NCBI GenBank assembly: GCA_964391195.1
Contig: CAYMLG010000002.1
Span: 1 to 64,000 of the forward strand
Reading direction: 5' to 3'
Length of the DNA stretch: 64,000 nucleotides
Origin: JAAYXE01 sp964391195
Lineage (GTDB): Bacteria; Chloroflexota; Anaerolineae; Anaerolineales; UBA4823
Shown: one piece after another, positions 51,842 through 60,072 of the stretch
How the letters are laid out: each line of letters starts with the position of its first letter
Numbering within the stretch: the stretch's first letter is position 1
The notes under the pieces: generated by a model
Database searches by the model: none
What the model was told of the DNA's origin: nothing
Seen by the model: the letters and a program-made list of their open reading frames with translations, nothing else
Program-made: the position numbers and the translations under genes

Positions 51842-53323
51842 TTAGCGTTGAATTACCGGCAAATACAGGAAGTTCGCCACCTCATCCCAGAAAATTGCGT
51901 TCTCCGTGACGATCAGGGTGTGCTCTTCTGTAGGCGACCCGCCGGTCAAAGCCACAGACCGTGCGGTCGTCTTCAGCCGCCCGTACGCGTACTCCGCCCG
52001 CAGGCTGCCGCTCGGCCCATAAACGGTGACCGAGTAATCCCCCAGGGCGGGGTTGATAATGTACAGTTCGTTCGTAGCCGGTGTCACCGGCGCCGAACCA
52101 GGCTGCACCGTTGGCGGTTCTTGGGTGTAGTAGTTCGAATCCGGGATCTCATTGAAGGTATTCGAGCCGTCCGAGCCGGTGACAAGCCCGTTGGGGTCGG
52201 TTACGGTGAAGTGGACGCCTGCCGGGGCGTTGATGTACAGCACATTGTTCGGTGTGCCGCCGGCCGAGAACAGCAGCAGGCCGATCACCTCGCTGAACTC
52301 GCTCAACTGCGTGCGGCTTGCCGGGCAGGGGTTCGCCGGGTCGCCGCCGCAGTAGGGATCGCTGACTTCAAAAGCGCCGGCATCCTCGCCGGTACCGATC
52401 ACGTAATGCGTGCCGCTGGGCTCCTCAGGATCGCGCACCTCGAAGATCACCAGCCGCGACTGGTCCAGTTCGGTCGCAGCGGTGGACATAATCTCCGTCA
52501 GGTCTGAACCCCGGGCATCGCCAACTGACATCCTGCCTTCCCATTCCAGCAAGTAGGGCGGGGTCAGCCCGCTGGCGTCGCTGCACCACCCGACTTTATT
52601 CCAGCGTACGAGGCCGTTGTAGAACCCCCGTACCTGGCTGTGCTGCAGACAGGTGTTCAAAGCCGCCACCGCGCCGATACTCGAACTTGCGGAATCGTTC
52701 AGCCCGCCCCGCGAACTCAGCACTCCGGCTGCGCTGGTCAGCGCCGACCCCAGTCCGCCAATGGTGGCCCCGTTCACATGGTCGTAAGGATTGTTCGCCC
52801 ACTGTGGGTCGTCTTGCTTGAGATCGGTGCCCGCTCCGATCAGGCTGACGATCAACACCAGGTCGTTGAAATCGTCATCGCGCTGGTTATGGCCCTCCGG
52901 CAGGTCTTCCCACTCGATCTGCCAGATATTGGGCTGGTTGCCAGGGGTGATGCGCGCTCGGCTTGGGTCAGTCGAATCGGTATGGATTCCGGGGACGGCT
53001 GCGCACCAGTCATAAGGCGGGTCTGTTCCCTCGCCTGGATGGAGGAAAAACACCAGTTCTGTGCCGGCCGGGAAAGGGCCGATAAACGCATCCACCCCCT
53101 GCTGGTTGTTGTAATCGACGAACAGGTCGGTGGTGCCGGGGCTCTGCAGTCCAGCCGTGCCGCTGCACCCGCCGCCCAGGCTGTAAACAGTCACACGCAC
53201 CGTCCCACCTTCGGTCAGGATGATCGGCGGGTTGGTTCCTCCCTGGGCATTGGCTGCCGGAATCGGCAGCACCCCTACAAGCAGCACCAGTAAAGACAAC
53301 ACAGCAAGAGATTTTCGTTTCAT
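51842..53323 (-). CDS. Secreted protein, DUF4114-like with YLPVIQR tail
   Basis: A 493-aa exported protein. Signal peptide MKRKSLAVLSLLVLLVGVL, cleavage after ANA (26). The motif FLHPGEG followed by IEWEDLPEGHNQRDDDFNDL resembles DUF4114, which has acidic, perhaps Ca-binding loops. The C-terminus ends VANFLYLPVIQR. A similar short tail is common on Chloroflexota secreted proteins, and its function is uncertain. No transmembrane anchor is visible. It begins behind a strong AAGGAGG site and a promoter-like sequence, so it may start a separate transcript. Confidence 0.75.
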   Translation of the reverse strand: MKRKSLAVLSLLVLLVGVLPIPAANAQGGTNPPIILTEGGTVRVTVYSLGGGCSGTAGLQSPGTTDLFVDYNNQQGVDAFIGPFPAGTELVFFLHPGEGTDPPYDWCAAVPGIHTDSTDPSRARITPGNQPNIWQIEWEDLPEGHNQRDDDFNDLVLIVSLIGAGTDLKQDDPQWANNPYDHVNGATIGGLGSALTSAAGVLSSRGGLNDSASSSIGAVAALNTCLQHSQVRGFYNGLVRWNKVGWCSDASGLTPPYLLEWEGRMSVGDARGSDLTEIMSTAATELDQSRLVIFEVRDPEEPSGTHYVIGTGEDAGAFEVSDPYCGGDPANPCPASRTQLSEFSEVIGLLLFSAGGTPNNVLYINAPAGVHFTVTDPNGLVTGSDGSNTFNEIPDSNYYTQEPPTVQPGSAPVTPATNELYIINPALGDYSVTVYGPSGSLRAEYAYGRLKTTARSVALTGGSPTEEHTLIVTENAIFWDEVANFLYLPVIQR

Positions 53324-53386
53324 ACCACTGCCTCCTTAGCAGTAAAAGGTTTGCGAGGATGAGCCTGCCAGAGTCTCTATTGCGAT

Positions 53387-53415
53387 CTTATCCCCCAGGA
53401 AAAGGACCCTGGCAA
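53387..53415 (-). promoter_or_regulatory. Candidate sigma-70 promoter upstream of the secreted-protein gene
   Basis: On the minus strand TTGCCA (53415-53410) and GATAAG (53392-53387) are 17 bases apart. The predicted start gives a leader of about 60 bases ending in the strong AAGGAGGC ribosome site. It lies in the 165-bp gap 53324-53488, which otherwise contains nothing recognisable. Confidence 0.5.
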
Positions 53416-53488
53416 AACAGCTTCTTCCCCCATCATTGCCACACACAACCAGCGTAGTATTTTATCCGCCGGAAATGCGCCTCACAAA

Positions 53489-55366
53489 CTAGCGCCGCAG
53501 GGCCGAGCGCAGCCGGCCGGCCACCTGCACCAGGTCTTCCCGGCCTTGCTCCTCCCACCAGATGACGTAGGCATCCAGTTCGTTCTCCGCCTCCGGGAAG
53601 CCCCTCAGCAAATCCAGGGCCGGGCCCTCTTCGCCGTCCCAGGCATAGCTGTAGGCGAGCGCTTTCAAGATCCCCCGGTGCTGCGGCAGCCCGGCATGAG
53701 CCGTCTCCAGATGGGCCCGGGCGGTTCCATAATCCCGGCGCAGCATCGCAATCCGGCCCAGGCGGTGATGGGCGGTGGCCAATGCCGGATCGGCTTGCAG
53801 CGCCTTCTCGAACCAGGCCGTCGCAGGTTCCAGGCGCTCCACCTGGGGGCTATCGTCCCACTCGTCCCGGGGAAAACCCTCCAGCAGCACCCGGTTCATC
53901 GCCAGCGCCCCCCAGTTGGTGTGCCAACTAGCGGCCCAGAAGCGCCCGAAGAGTAAACTCAGAAAGATAATCATCCCAGAAAGTGGCACCATCCACAATG
54001 CTGGAGCCCCTTTCTCCCCCGCAGAGATTCGCTTGGCCGCTGTCCTGGCCTCCGGCACCGGCGGTGGGGCGGCTAGGGCCATCCCGATTGGAAGGAGCAG
54101 GACGGGGACGGCCCGGGTGGCTACCAGGGTGGCATGGACGAAACCCTGAACGATCACGAACGCCAGGCCCAGCCCACCCGCCAGCACAAACGGCCGGTAA
54201 CCTGCAAGGGGCGAATTCAAGCGCCAGGTGTAGGCCCGGATTGCGGCTCCCAGGAGCAGCAGAAACGCCGAGAGTCCCGGCCAGCCTTGCTCGACCAGGA
54301 TGTTCAGGTAAGCGCTGTTGCCCGTGTCCTCGTCCAGGAACGCCCGGTGCGGGATCACCCGCACATAGGTGGCATAAAGCGCCGGGAATGCGGCCAGCCC
54401 GCCCCCGGTGAAGGGGGTGTCTTTGGAAAGGTGCCATGCCTGGGTATAGATTTCTTCCCGGCCCGAGACGCTGTCCGGCCCCGGGAAGCGGCGCAGCAAT
54501 TGCAGCGGCTCGGGCGCCGATACCCAGACCAGGCCGGCGAGCAGCGCCGTGCAGAACAGGCCAATCGAAATCAGGCTGCTGGCCGCCAGGGCTCGGGTGC
54601 GCCGGAAACGGGCCGCCGCCCAGCGAGCCACGCCGAGGGCCGCGGCGACCGCCATGAAGATCCAGGGGGTCCTCGACTCGGTCAGCAGCAGCGCCAGCAT
54701 GCCCAGCGCCAATGCGCCCCCGCTCCAGGCCGCCCCCCACCAGGCCCGGCGCAGCTCTTGCCCCCGGGCGCCCGGTTCAACCTTCTCCAGCCGGAGTTCA
54801 TCCGCGAGCCGCCCCAGGTGAATCGTCCAGCGGATGGCCGCCAGAGGCAGGATCAACCCCAACACGCTGGCCAGCATGTTGCGGAACGCGTTCCACGGGG
54901 GCAGCCCCAACCCCAGGTCTGGCGACCAAGTGTTGAGCCAGCGCCCCACTTCGCCGGTAATAGCGAAGCGGACCGGAAGCGCATCCCAATCGTACTGGGC
55001 GAACAACGCCAGCCCGGCCAGGGGCGCCCCGGCGACGGCAATATCAGACAGGATGGTTAAAGTTCTTGGTGTACTGTTGGCTGCAGCGTAATATACCCCA
55101 CCCGCTGCCAGATAGAGGTAGAAACGGGCTGCGGCGGCCGGACGGTCTGGCGCCACCCACCAGGCAATCAGAGCGGTGACCAAAAAGAGCGCCAGCGGAA
55201 GGTCCAACGCAGTCCGCCGGGAGAAAGTACCTGTCCTGAATTTTCGCAGGATGGCGCTCCCGATGATCAGCACAGTCCCGGCGACGGTCCAACCGTTCGC
55301 CGTCCGTGCCAGCAGCCCCACCCAAACTGCTAGTGTCAATAACCCCCATTCTAAAAAGAGCAGCAT
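53489..55366 (-). CDS. O-antigen-ligase-family protein with C-terminal TPR-like domain
   Basis: A 625-aa membrane protein. About 12 hydrophobic helices, with the family's periplasmic loop in the middle (FPGPDSVSGREEIYTQAWH, then GGGLAAFPALYATYV and EDTGNSAYLNILVEQGWPGL), like Wzy/WaaL. After about residue 500 comes a soluble helical tail with LEPATAWFEKALQADPALAT, a TPR-like repeat. It may polymerise or ligate glycan and recruit partners through the tail. No Shine-Dalgarno is seen; a long hairpin sits 16 bases upstream of its ATG. Confidence 0.8.
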   Translation of the reverse strand: MLLFLEWGLLTLAVWVGLLARTANGWTVAGTVLIIGSAILRKFRTGTFSRRTALDLPLALFLVTALIAWWVAPDRPAAAARFYLYLAAGGVYYAAANSTPRTLTILSDIAVAGAPLAGLALFAQYDWDALPVRFAITGEVGRWLNTWSPDLGLGLPPWNAFRNMLASVLGLILPLAAIRWTIHLGRLADELRLEKVEPGARGQELRRAWWGAAWSGGALALGMLALLLTESRTPWIFMAVAAALGVARWAAARFRRTRALAASSLISIGLFCTALLAGLVWVSAPEPLQLLRRFPGPDSVSGREEIYTQAWHLSKDTPFTGGGLAAFPALYATYVRVIPHRAFLDEDTGNSAYLNILVEQGWPGLSAFLLLLGAAIRAYTWRLNSPLAGYRPFVLAGGLGLAFVIVQGFVHATLVATRAVPVLLLPIGMALAAPPPVPEARTAAKRISAGEKGAPALWMVPLSGMIIFLSLLFGRFWAASWHTNWGALAMNRVLLEGFPRDEWDDSPQVERLEPATAWFEKALQADPALATAHHRLGRIAMLRRDYGTARAHLETAHAGLPQHRGILKALAYSYAWDGEEGPALDLLRGFPEAENELDAYVIWWEEQGREDLVQVAGRLRSALRR

Positions 55367-55382
55367 CGGATGGTTTTGAAGC

Positions 55383-55424
55383 GGCGGATTGCAAGGCTGT
55401 TGGGCAACCGCCTTGCAATCCGCC
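55383..55424 (-). promoter_or_regulatory. 15-bp perfect hairpin just upstream of the ligase/TPR start
   Basis: GGCGGATTGCAAGGC (55383-55397) pairs perfectly with GCCTTGCAATCCGCC (55410-55424) around a 12-base loop that itself can pair GTTG/CAAC. It lies in the 73-bp gap after the radical SAM stop, with no T-run. It could protect or terminate the upstream transcript, or control ligase translation. Confidence 0.6.
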
Positions 55425-55439
55425 CGACTTCACTGGTCC

Positions 55440-57143
55440 TTATTCACCCCCGCCCTGGAGCCCAAGGCCATCCGCCAGGCGGGAAGCCACCGGAGCCCCA
55501 GTATCGGTCGAAGCCCAACTCAAGTGTTCGACCCCAACCCGCAGGGCAGACTTGAGCGTCGAGAAATCGGTGAAAAGCATCTTAAGGTAAGTCCAAACCG
55601 GCCCGGGGCGGAACGCCCATTCCCGGAAGGCCTGTTTCTGCCAGTAGAGCAGGCGCTCGGCCGGAAGATTGGGGTAGTCCAGTACGGTGCCCTTGTCCAT
55701 ATCTACCTGCTCCCAACGCGTGCCCGGTCGGAACCAGCCATTCTCCACCACTTCGAAGAAGAAGGGTGTGCCCGGGTAGGGGGCAGCCACGTGGAACAGG
55801 GCGATGTCCAGGGGGAGTTTCTTGGCGAACTCGATCGTTTGGCGGATGGTCTCTTCGGTCTCGCCCGGCAGGCCGATGATAAAGTACCCCCAGTTCATGA
55901 TCCCGGCCTTTTTGGCCCAGCGCAGGGAACGCTCGGCCTTTTCCGGGTTCGCCCCCTTGTGGGCGTGCTTGAGGATCGCCTCGTTACCGCTCTCGATGCC
56001 CCAGGAAATCAGCCGGCAGCCGGCTTTGCCCATCATCTGCAGCAGTTCCTCGTCCACGTAGTCCACGCGGCTGTTGCAGGTCCACTTGATATTGATCTTC
56101 TCGTCGATCATCCGCCGGCACAGCTCGAACACCTGGTCGCGGTGGACCGTGAACAGGTCGGCGTACATGTGAATATTGTTGATGCCCAGCTTCTTCAGCT
56201 TCCACATCTCTTCCATCAGCAGTTCAGGCGACCGCAGGCGGGCGGTAAACTGGTAGCTGACGTGCTTGATGCAGTACGTGCAGCCCGCGGGACAGCCGCG
56301 GCTGGTCACGATGAACGTGAACGGCCCTTTGATGAGCGGCATGCGGTACTTCTGCAGCGGCAGCAGTTCGTGCATCGGCATGGGCATCTCATCCAGGTCG
56401 GCGATAAACGGCCGCGGAAAGTTCAGCACAATTTCGCCCTCATTCCGCCAGGCGATGCCTTTGATCCCGCTCAGGTCCGCGCGGCCATCCTCGGTCAACG
56501 ATGGCCGGTAGCTGGCATCGTGGCTGGCGAACAGCCGCTCGATCTCGGGCGAGCGCTGGTCGATCTTGCCCTCCAGATGATCGATCAGGTCCCGCAAAGT
56601 CAGGTCAGGCTCACCCACCAGGGCAAAATCCAGCGATGGATACGGCCGCATCGTCTCGCGCGGGATCGGCGTCACGTGCGTTCCAAAGGCAATGGTCTTC
56701 GCCCCGCGCGCCCTGGCCAGGAAAATGCCGTACATATCGTTTTCGAGGGTTGGGGCCGTCACGTGGGTCACATAATATTTCGGCTGGTACTTGTCCAACA
56801 ACCTGGCAAATTCGGGCCAACTGATATGCTCGGCATTGGCGTCCACGATCTGCACTTTGTAAACCGGATGGAGCATGGCGGCCAGTTGGGCCAGTTCGAC
56901 CTGCGGCCAGACCATCTCCTCACGGGTCCGCCGTCCCACCCGGTGCTGCGTGCGGATCCACAGCCCACCGTCAGGTGTAGGCGGATTCACCAACAGCACG
57001 TCCACCGCGCTCTCGGGCCGCCCGGCGTACAGCAATCCCTGGCGGACGATCTGGTCTGCGTTCGGAAAGTCCGCCATCCTCAGCTTTGGAATCCGGCGGG
57101 TCCCTAAATTTTCTCGTAATTGGCTATTCTCATTGTCGCTCAT
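55440..57143 (-). CDS. B12-binding-domain radical SAM enzyme
   Basis: A 567-aa protein of the BchE/HpnJ-like type. An N-terminal cobalamin-binding-like domain (about 47-190) begins DVLLVNPPTPDGG, and the radical SAM motif SRGCPAGCTYCIKH has cysteines 284, 288 and 291. A DMYGIFLARARGAKTIAFG segment belongs to the B12 domain, and GIESGNEAILKHAHKG to the SAM barrel. It lacks an obvious DxHxxG motif, so cofactor binding may be base-off and substrate-specific. Possible roles are C-methylation or rearrangement of a lipid or sugar. Substrate unknown. Confidence 0.85.
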   Translation of the reverse strand: MSDNENSQLRENLGTRRIPKLRMADFPNADQIVRQGLLYAGRPESAVDVLLVNPPTPDGGLWIRTQHRVGRRTREEMVWPQVELAQLAAMLHPVYKVQIVDANAEHISWPEFARLLDKYQPKYYVTHVTAPTLENDMYGIFLARARGAKTIAFGTHVTPIPRETMRPYPSLDFALVGEPDLTLRDLIDHLEGKIDQRSPEIERLFASHDASYRPSLTEDGRADLSGIKGIAWRNEGEIVLNFPRPFIADLDEMPMPMHELLPLQKYRMPLIKGPFTFIVTSRGCPAGCTYCIKHVSYQFTARLRSPELLMEEMWKLKKLGINNIHMYADLFTVHRDQVFELCRRMIDEKINIKWTCNSRVDYVDEELLQMMGKAGCRLISWGIESGNEAILKHAHKGANPEKAERSLRWAKKAGIMNWGYFIIGLPGETEETIRQTIEFAKKLPLDIALFHVAAPYPGTPFFFEVVENGWFRPGTRWEQVDMDKGTVLDYPNLPAERLLYWQKQAFREWAFRPGPVWTYLKMLFTDFSTLKSALRVGVEHLSWASTDTGAPVASRLADGLGLQGGGE

Positions 57144-57244
57144 CGTTATGAACTCCTCTCACGACTTCCATCCCCCCCGGGGAGTTCGAAATCGTGTTGT
57201 TAACCATCCCCTAGAATACTCCCATTTTAACTCAAGTTAGGTCT

Positions 57245-57260
57245 CAATCCACATGGATTG
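57245..57260. promoter_or_regulatory. 7-bp inverted repeat in the leader of the radical SAM gene
   Basis: CAATCCA and TGGATTG are separated by two bases in the 182-bp gap 57144-57325. A small dyad of this type can be an operator; no regulator is linked. The gap otherwise shows an AT patch (TTAAAATGGGAG) and no clear promoter. Confidence 0.3.
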
Positions 57261-57325
57261 TCGCTCAAGATCTTTTCCTGAAGCCGGGTTATCACCGCAC
57301 CATCCTTTCCGATCGATCCACTGGG

Positions 57326-58549
57326 TCAATCCCCTGCCTGCGGGCTGAATGCGACTTCGGTCTGCAGGTCCTTCTCAGCCAGCAACTCCCGCTGGCTGAG
57401 CTCCGCCAGCACGCGCATCAGCACCCAATAAATCACCAACTGGATGCCAACCAGAATCAACATCGCGCTGCCCATCAGGTACAGCCACAGCCGGGCGACT
57501 TCCCAGCCGTTGACACCCAGGATCAGGCTGACCATGCCAATCGCCAGGCCTGCTGCCAGCGTCACGCCGCCGATCCAGCCGAAGTGCTGTTCCAGGCCTT
57601 CCCGGAACAAAGGCCGACCGAATAAACCCTGGCGGATCGGCTGTTTGTGGAACAGCGAAACCAGGTAGTTGAAGGTGGCGCCCAGGGCGAACAGGCTGAC
57701 CCCGCTCACGGCGGACACCAGGGCCCAGTACACCGCTGCCACCCCCCACGGCCCCAGGGTCACGACCCCGCCCAGGCGGGCGACCAGCAACCCGAGCACC
57801 ACCAGCAGGGCGAACCCGATCCCGCCCAGGCCCAACAACCCCAGGATGCGCACCGGGTTGTAGTTGAGCGCGGTCCAGATGATCGACTGCAGGAAGGTGG
57901 CGCCATCCCGGACCACGCTCAGCTTGGAGCGGCCCACGCGCTCGCTGTATGGGATGGGCACCTCGCTCATGCGAATATCTTCGTGCAAAGCGCGGGCGCT
58001 CATCACCGGCGTGAGGTTCAACCCATCGGGCAGCGGGTAAACTTTGGAGATGACATCCCGTTTGAACACCCGCATACCGCTGGCGCTGTCGGAGACCCGT
58101 TGGCGGCCGATGAGAGACAGCAAGTTGGCGAAGAACAGGTTCCCCACCCGGCGGGTCACCGGCATCTGGCTGTCGGCGCCCGCCATGCGCGAGCCGATCA
58201 CCAGGTCGTCGCCGTCCAATGCCCGCTGGCAGAGCCGGGGGAAATATTCGGGCGGGTAAGTGCCGTCGGCGTCGAGGAAGCCAATCAGCTCCCCCCTGGC
58301 ACAGGAAAAACCGGTCTTCAGCGCCGCGCCGTATCCCCTGTTGTGCGGATGGCGGACTAGGCGCACCCCCGGGATCCGTTCGGCGATCTCCGCCGTCCGG
58401 TCCCGCGAGCCGTCATCCACCACCACCAGTTCCAGCTCTTCAATGCCCACTTTCTTCAAGTCATCTTCTACCGCTAATACCCGGTGGACGATCTCTGTTA
58501 TCCCCTCTTCCTCATTATAAGCCGGAATTACCACCGACAGGACGGTCAT
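57326..58549 (-). CDS. GT2 polyprenyl-phosphate sugar synthase-like (DPM1 type)
   Basis: A 407-aa protein with an N-terminal GT-A domain (VLSVVIPAYNEEEGITEIV, VVDDGSRDRT, GFLDADGTYPPEY) and a C-terminal membrane region of four helices. DPM-like enzymes make undecaprenyl- or dolichyl-phosphate-linked sugar. With the gene at 30296 there are two potential donor makers for the GT-C transferases at 3.3-7.4 kb. Start at ATG 58549, 19 bp after the acyltransferase stop. Confidence 0.87.
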   Translation of the reverse strand: MTVLSVVIPAYNEEEGITEIVHRVLAVEDDLKKVGIEELELVVVDDGSRDRTAEIAERIPGVRLVRHPHNRGYGAALKTGFSCARGELIGFLDADGTYPPEYFPRLCQRALDGDDLVIGSRMAGADSQMPVTRRVGNLFFANLLSLIGRQRVSDSASGMRVFKRDVISKVYPLPDGLNLTPVMSARALHEDIRMSEVPIPYSERVGRSKLSVVRDGATFLQSIIWTALNYNPVRILGLLGLGGIGFALLVVLGLLVARLGGVVTLGPWGVAAVYWALVSAVSGVSLFALGATFNYLVSLFHKQPIRQGLFGRPLFREGLEQHFGWIGGVTLAAGLAIGMVSLILGVNGWEVARLWLYLMGSAMLILVGIQLVIYWVLMRVLAELSQRELLAEKDLQTEVAFSPQAGD

Positions 58550-58568
58550 TTTCTACCTCCAAACCCCC

Positions 58569-59297
58569 TTAGTAGATTTCTTTACCTTTAAATCTGGCGG
58601 CCTCTGTGCCGTCGATGGTCTTGATCGGTCGCGCCGGTACGCCGGCCACCACAGTGTGCGGCGGAACATCCCGGGTTACAACCGCCCCGGCTGCAACCAC
58701 TGCGCCTTTGCCTACGCACACCCCATCGGTGATGATCGCTCCTGCCCCCAACCAGACGTCATCCTCGATCACAATCCCCTCCGCGGTGATGCCCTGGTCG
58801 ACAAATGGGCGGTGCGGGTCGTCGAAAACGTGGTTGACGGCGATGATCTGGGTGAAGGGCGAGGTGTACACCCGGTCTCCAATGGTCACGCCCCCCTGGC
58901 CGCGGATCACCGTGTATTCCCCGATCAGGCTGTTGCGGCCCACTTTAATCCCCGCCTTCGGTAAATTGCGGAAGTTGTACACGTGCAGCACGGCCCCGTG
59001 CATGACAATCGTGCCTTCGCCGATCTCGATCCCGGCCGGCATGGCGTGCAAATAAGTGCCCTGATCCAGGTAGACGCCGCGCCCTAAGCGGATATGGTCG
59101 GCGTAACGCAAGCGCACATTGTTCTCGATGGCCGCCGCCCCGTCCATGCTGAGGATCAACCGGTAAAGGATGCCTCGCAGACCGATCCCCACCAGGGTGG
59201 GGACCCAGCCCACCAGGAAGTACAGCGCCTGCTCGAGGATATACCGGCCGAGACTGGAGGCCTGCCGGTTGAGATATAGTTGCAGCTGTGCTCGCAT
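58569..59297 (-). CDS. Left-handed beta-helix (hexapeptide) acyltransferase
   Basis: A 242-aa WbbJ/LbH-type acyltransferase. Hexapeptide coils run through VIEDDVWLGAGAIITDGV and KGAVVAAGAVVTRD to the canonical PPHTVVAGVPARPIK, with His in PFTQIIAVNHVFDD as the likely catalytic base region. Acetyl-CoA or another acyl donor is transferred to a sugar. ATG 59297 is chosen because GGAAGAGGGG lies a few bases upstream; the longer 59357 frame begins in promoter sequence. Confidence 0.88.
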   Translation of the reverse strand: MRAQLQLYLNRQASSLGRYILEQALYFLVGWVPTLVGIGLRGILYRLILSMDGAAAIENNVRLRYADHIRLGRGVYLDQGTYLHAMPAGIEIGEGTIVMHGAVLHVYNFRNLPKAGIKVGRNSLIGEYTVIRGQGGVTIGDRVYTSPFTQIIAVNHVFDDPHRPFVDQGITAEGIVIEDDVWLGAGAIITDGVCVGKGAVVAAGAVVTRDVPPHTVVAGVPARPIKTIDGTEAARFKGKEIY

Positions 59298-59517
59298 CGT
59301 TCCCCTCTTCCTATCCCAGATGCGGATGGCTGTGGACAAGCTCCGCCCATCCGACATCCGAAACCCCTTCTGTCGGATACAAAAACATACTGCAGTCAGT
59401 TCGCCCCCGTCCTGAAGACCGCATGGTGTGCATCATCTGGCAGTGGTGGCTGCTCAAGCGGCTGTCTGTCCCCCCGAATGAGCGCCCGTTTCCCCCTGCC
59501 CCGATTATAATTCGATA
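59298..59517. promoter_or_regulatory. Divergent intergenic region
   Basis: A 220-bp stretch between divergent genes. On the plus strand TATAAT (59506-59511) sits six bases before the heptose phosphatase ATG without a -35 or ribosome site, suggesting a leaderless transcript. On the minus strand only the acyltransferase ribosome site is clear. Nothing else is recognised. Confidence 0.6.
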
Positions 59518-60072
59518 ATGCACCCTGCGATCTTTCTCGACCGGGACGGCGTGATCATCGAGAACCGTCCACACTATGTCCGCAGTTGGGAGGATGTCCA
59601 AATCTTCCCGGAGGCGCTGCGCGCGCTGGCCGGCATGTCCTCCAGCGCTTATAAGTTTGTGATCATCACCAACCAGTCCTGCATCGGCCGGGGGCTGGTC
59701 AGTTGGGAAGCGGCCGGCGAGATCAACCGGCGGCTGTTGGACGAGATCCGCCTGGCGGGCGGGCGGATCGACCGGGTTTATGTCTGCCCGCATACCCCTC
59801 AGGATGGCTGCGACTGTCGTAAACCAAGGCCGGGGATGATCCTGCAGGCCGCCCGTGAGCTCCATCTCGACCTGAGGCGTTCAATCCTGATCGGGGACGC
59901 CCTGTCCGACCTGCAGGCCGGGCTGGCCGCCGGGGTCGGCGAAGTGGCGCTGGTGAGCACCGGCCGGGGGAAAGACCAGGCCCGGTTGGAAGAGATCAAG
60001 CAGCTCGAGCGCTACCACCACTTCGACACCCTCGCCGCAGCCCTGCAAGCCCTGGCTCAGCCCGCCCGGTAA
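59518..60072 (+). CDS. gmhB: D-glycero-D-manno-heptose 1,7-bisphosphate phosphatase-like (HAD)
   Basis: A 184-aa HAD phosphatase that should remove the 7-phosphate from heptose 1,7-bisphosphate. Motif I FLDRDGV (6-12) supplies D8 and D10; TNQS (51-54) is motif II. The GmhB zinc loop VCPHTPQDGCDCRKPRPGM has C90, H92, C98, C100 and then K102; motif III/IV is LIGDALSDLQAG with D127. The only plus-strand gene of the window, and it overlaps the oppositely oriented SIS-GAF gene by 16 bases at their 3' ends. TATAAT six bases before ATG and no Shine-Dalgarno point to leaderless expression. Confidence 0.9.
   Translation: MHPAIFLDRDGVIIENRPHYVRSWEDVQIFPEALRALAGMSSSAYKFVIITNQSCIGRGLVSWEAAGEINRRLLDEIRLAGGRIDRVYVCPHTPQDGCDCRKPRPGMILQAARELHLDLRRSILIGDALSDLQAGLAAGVGEVALVSTGRGKDQARLEEIKQLERYHHFDTLAAALQALAQPAR

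Noticed and set aside
55389..57107. Long plus-strand open frame of 572 codons
   Set aside because: Antisense shadow of the radical SAM gene, whose CxxxCxxC and B12 motifs are clear on the other strand.
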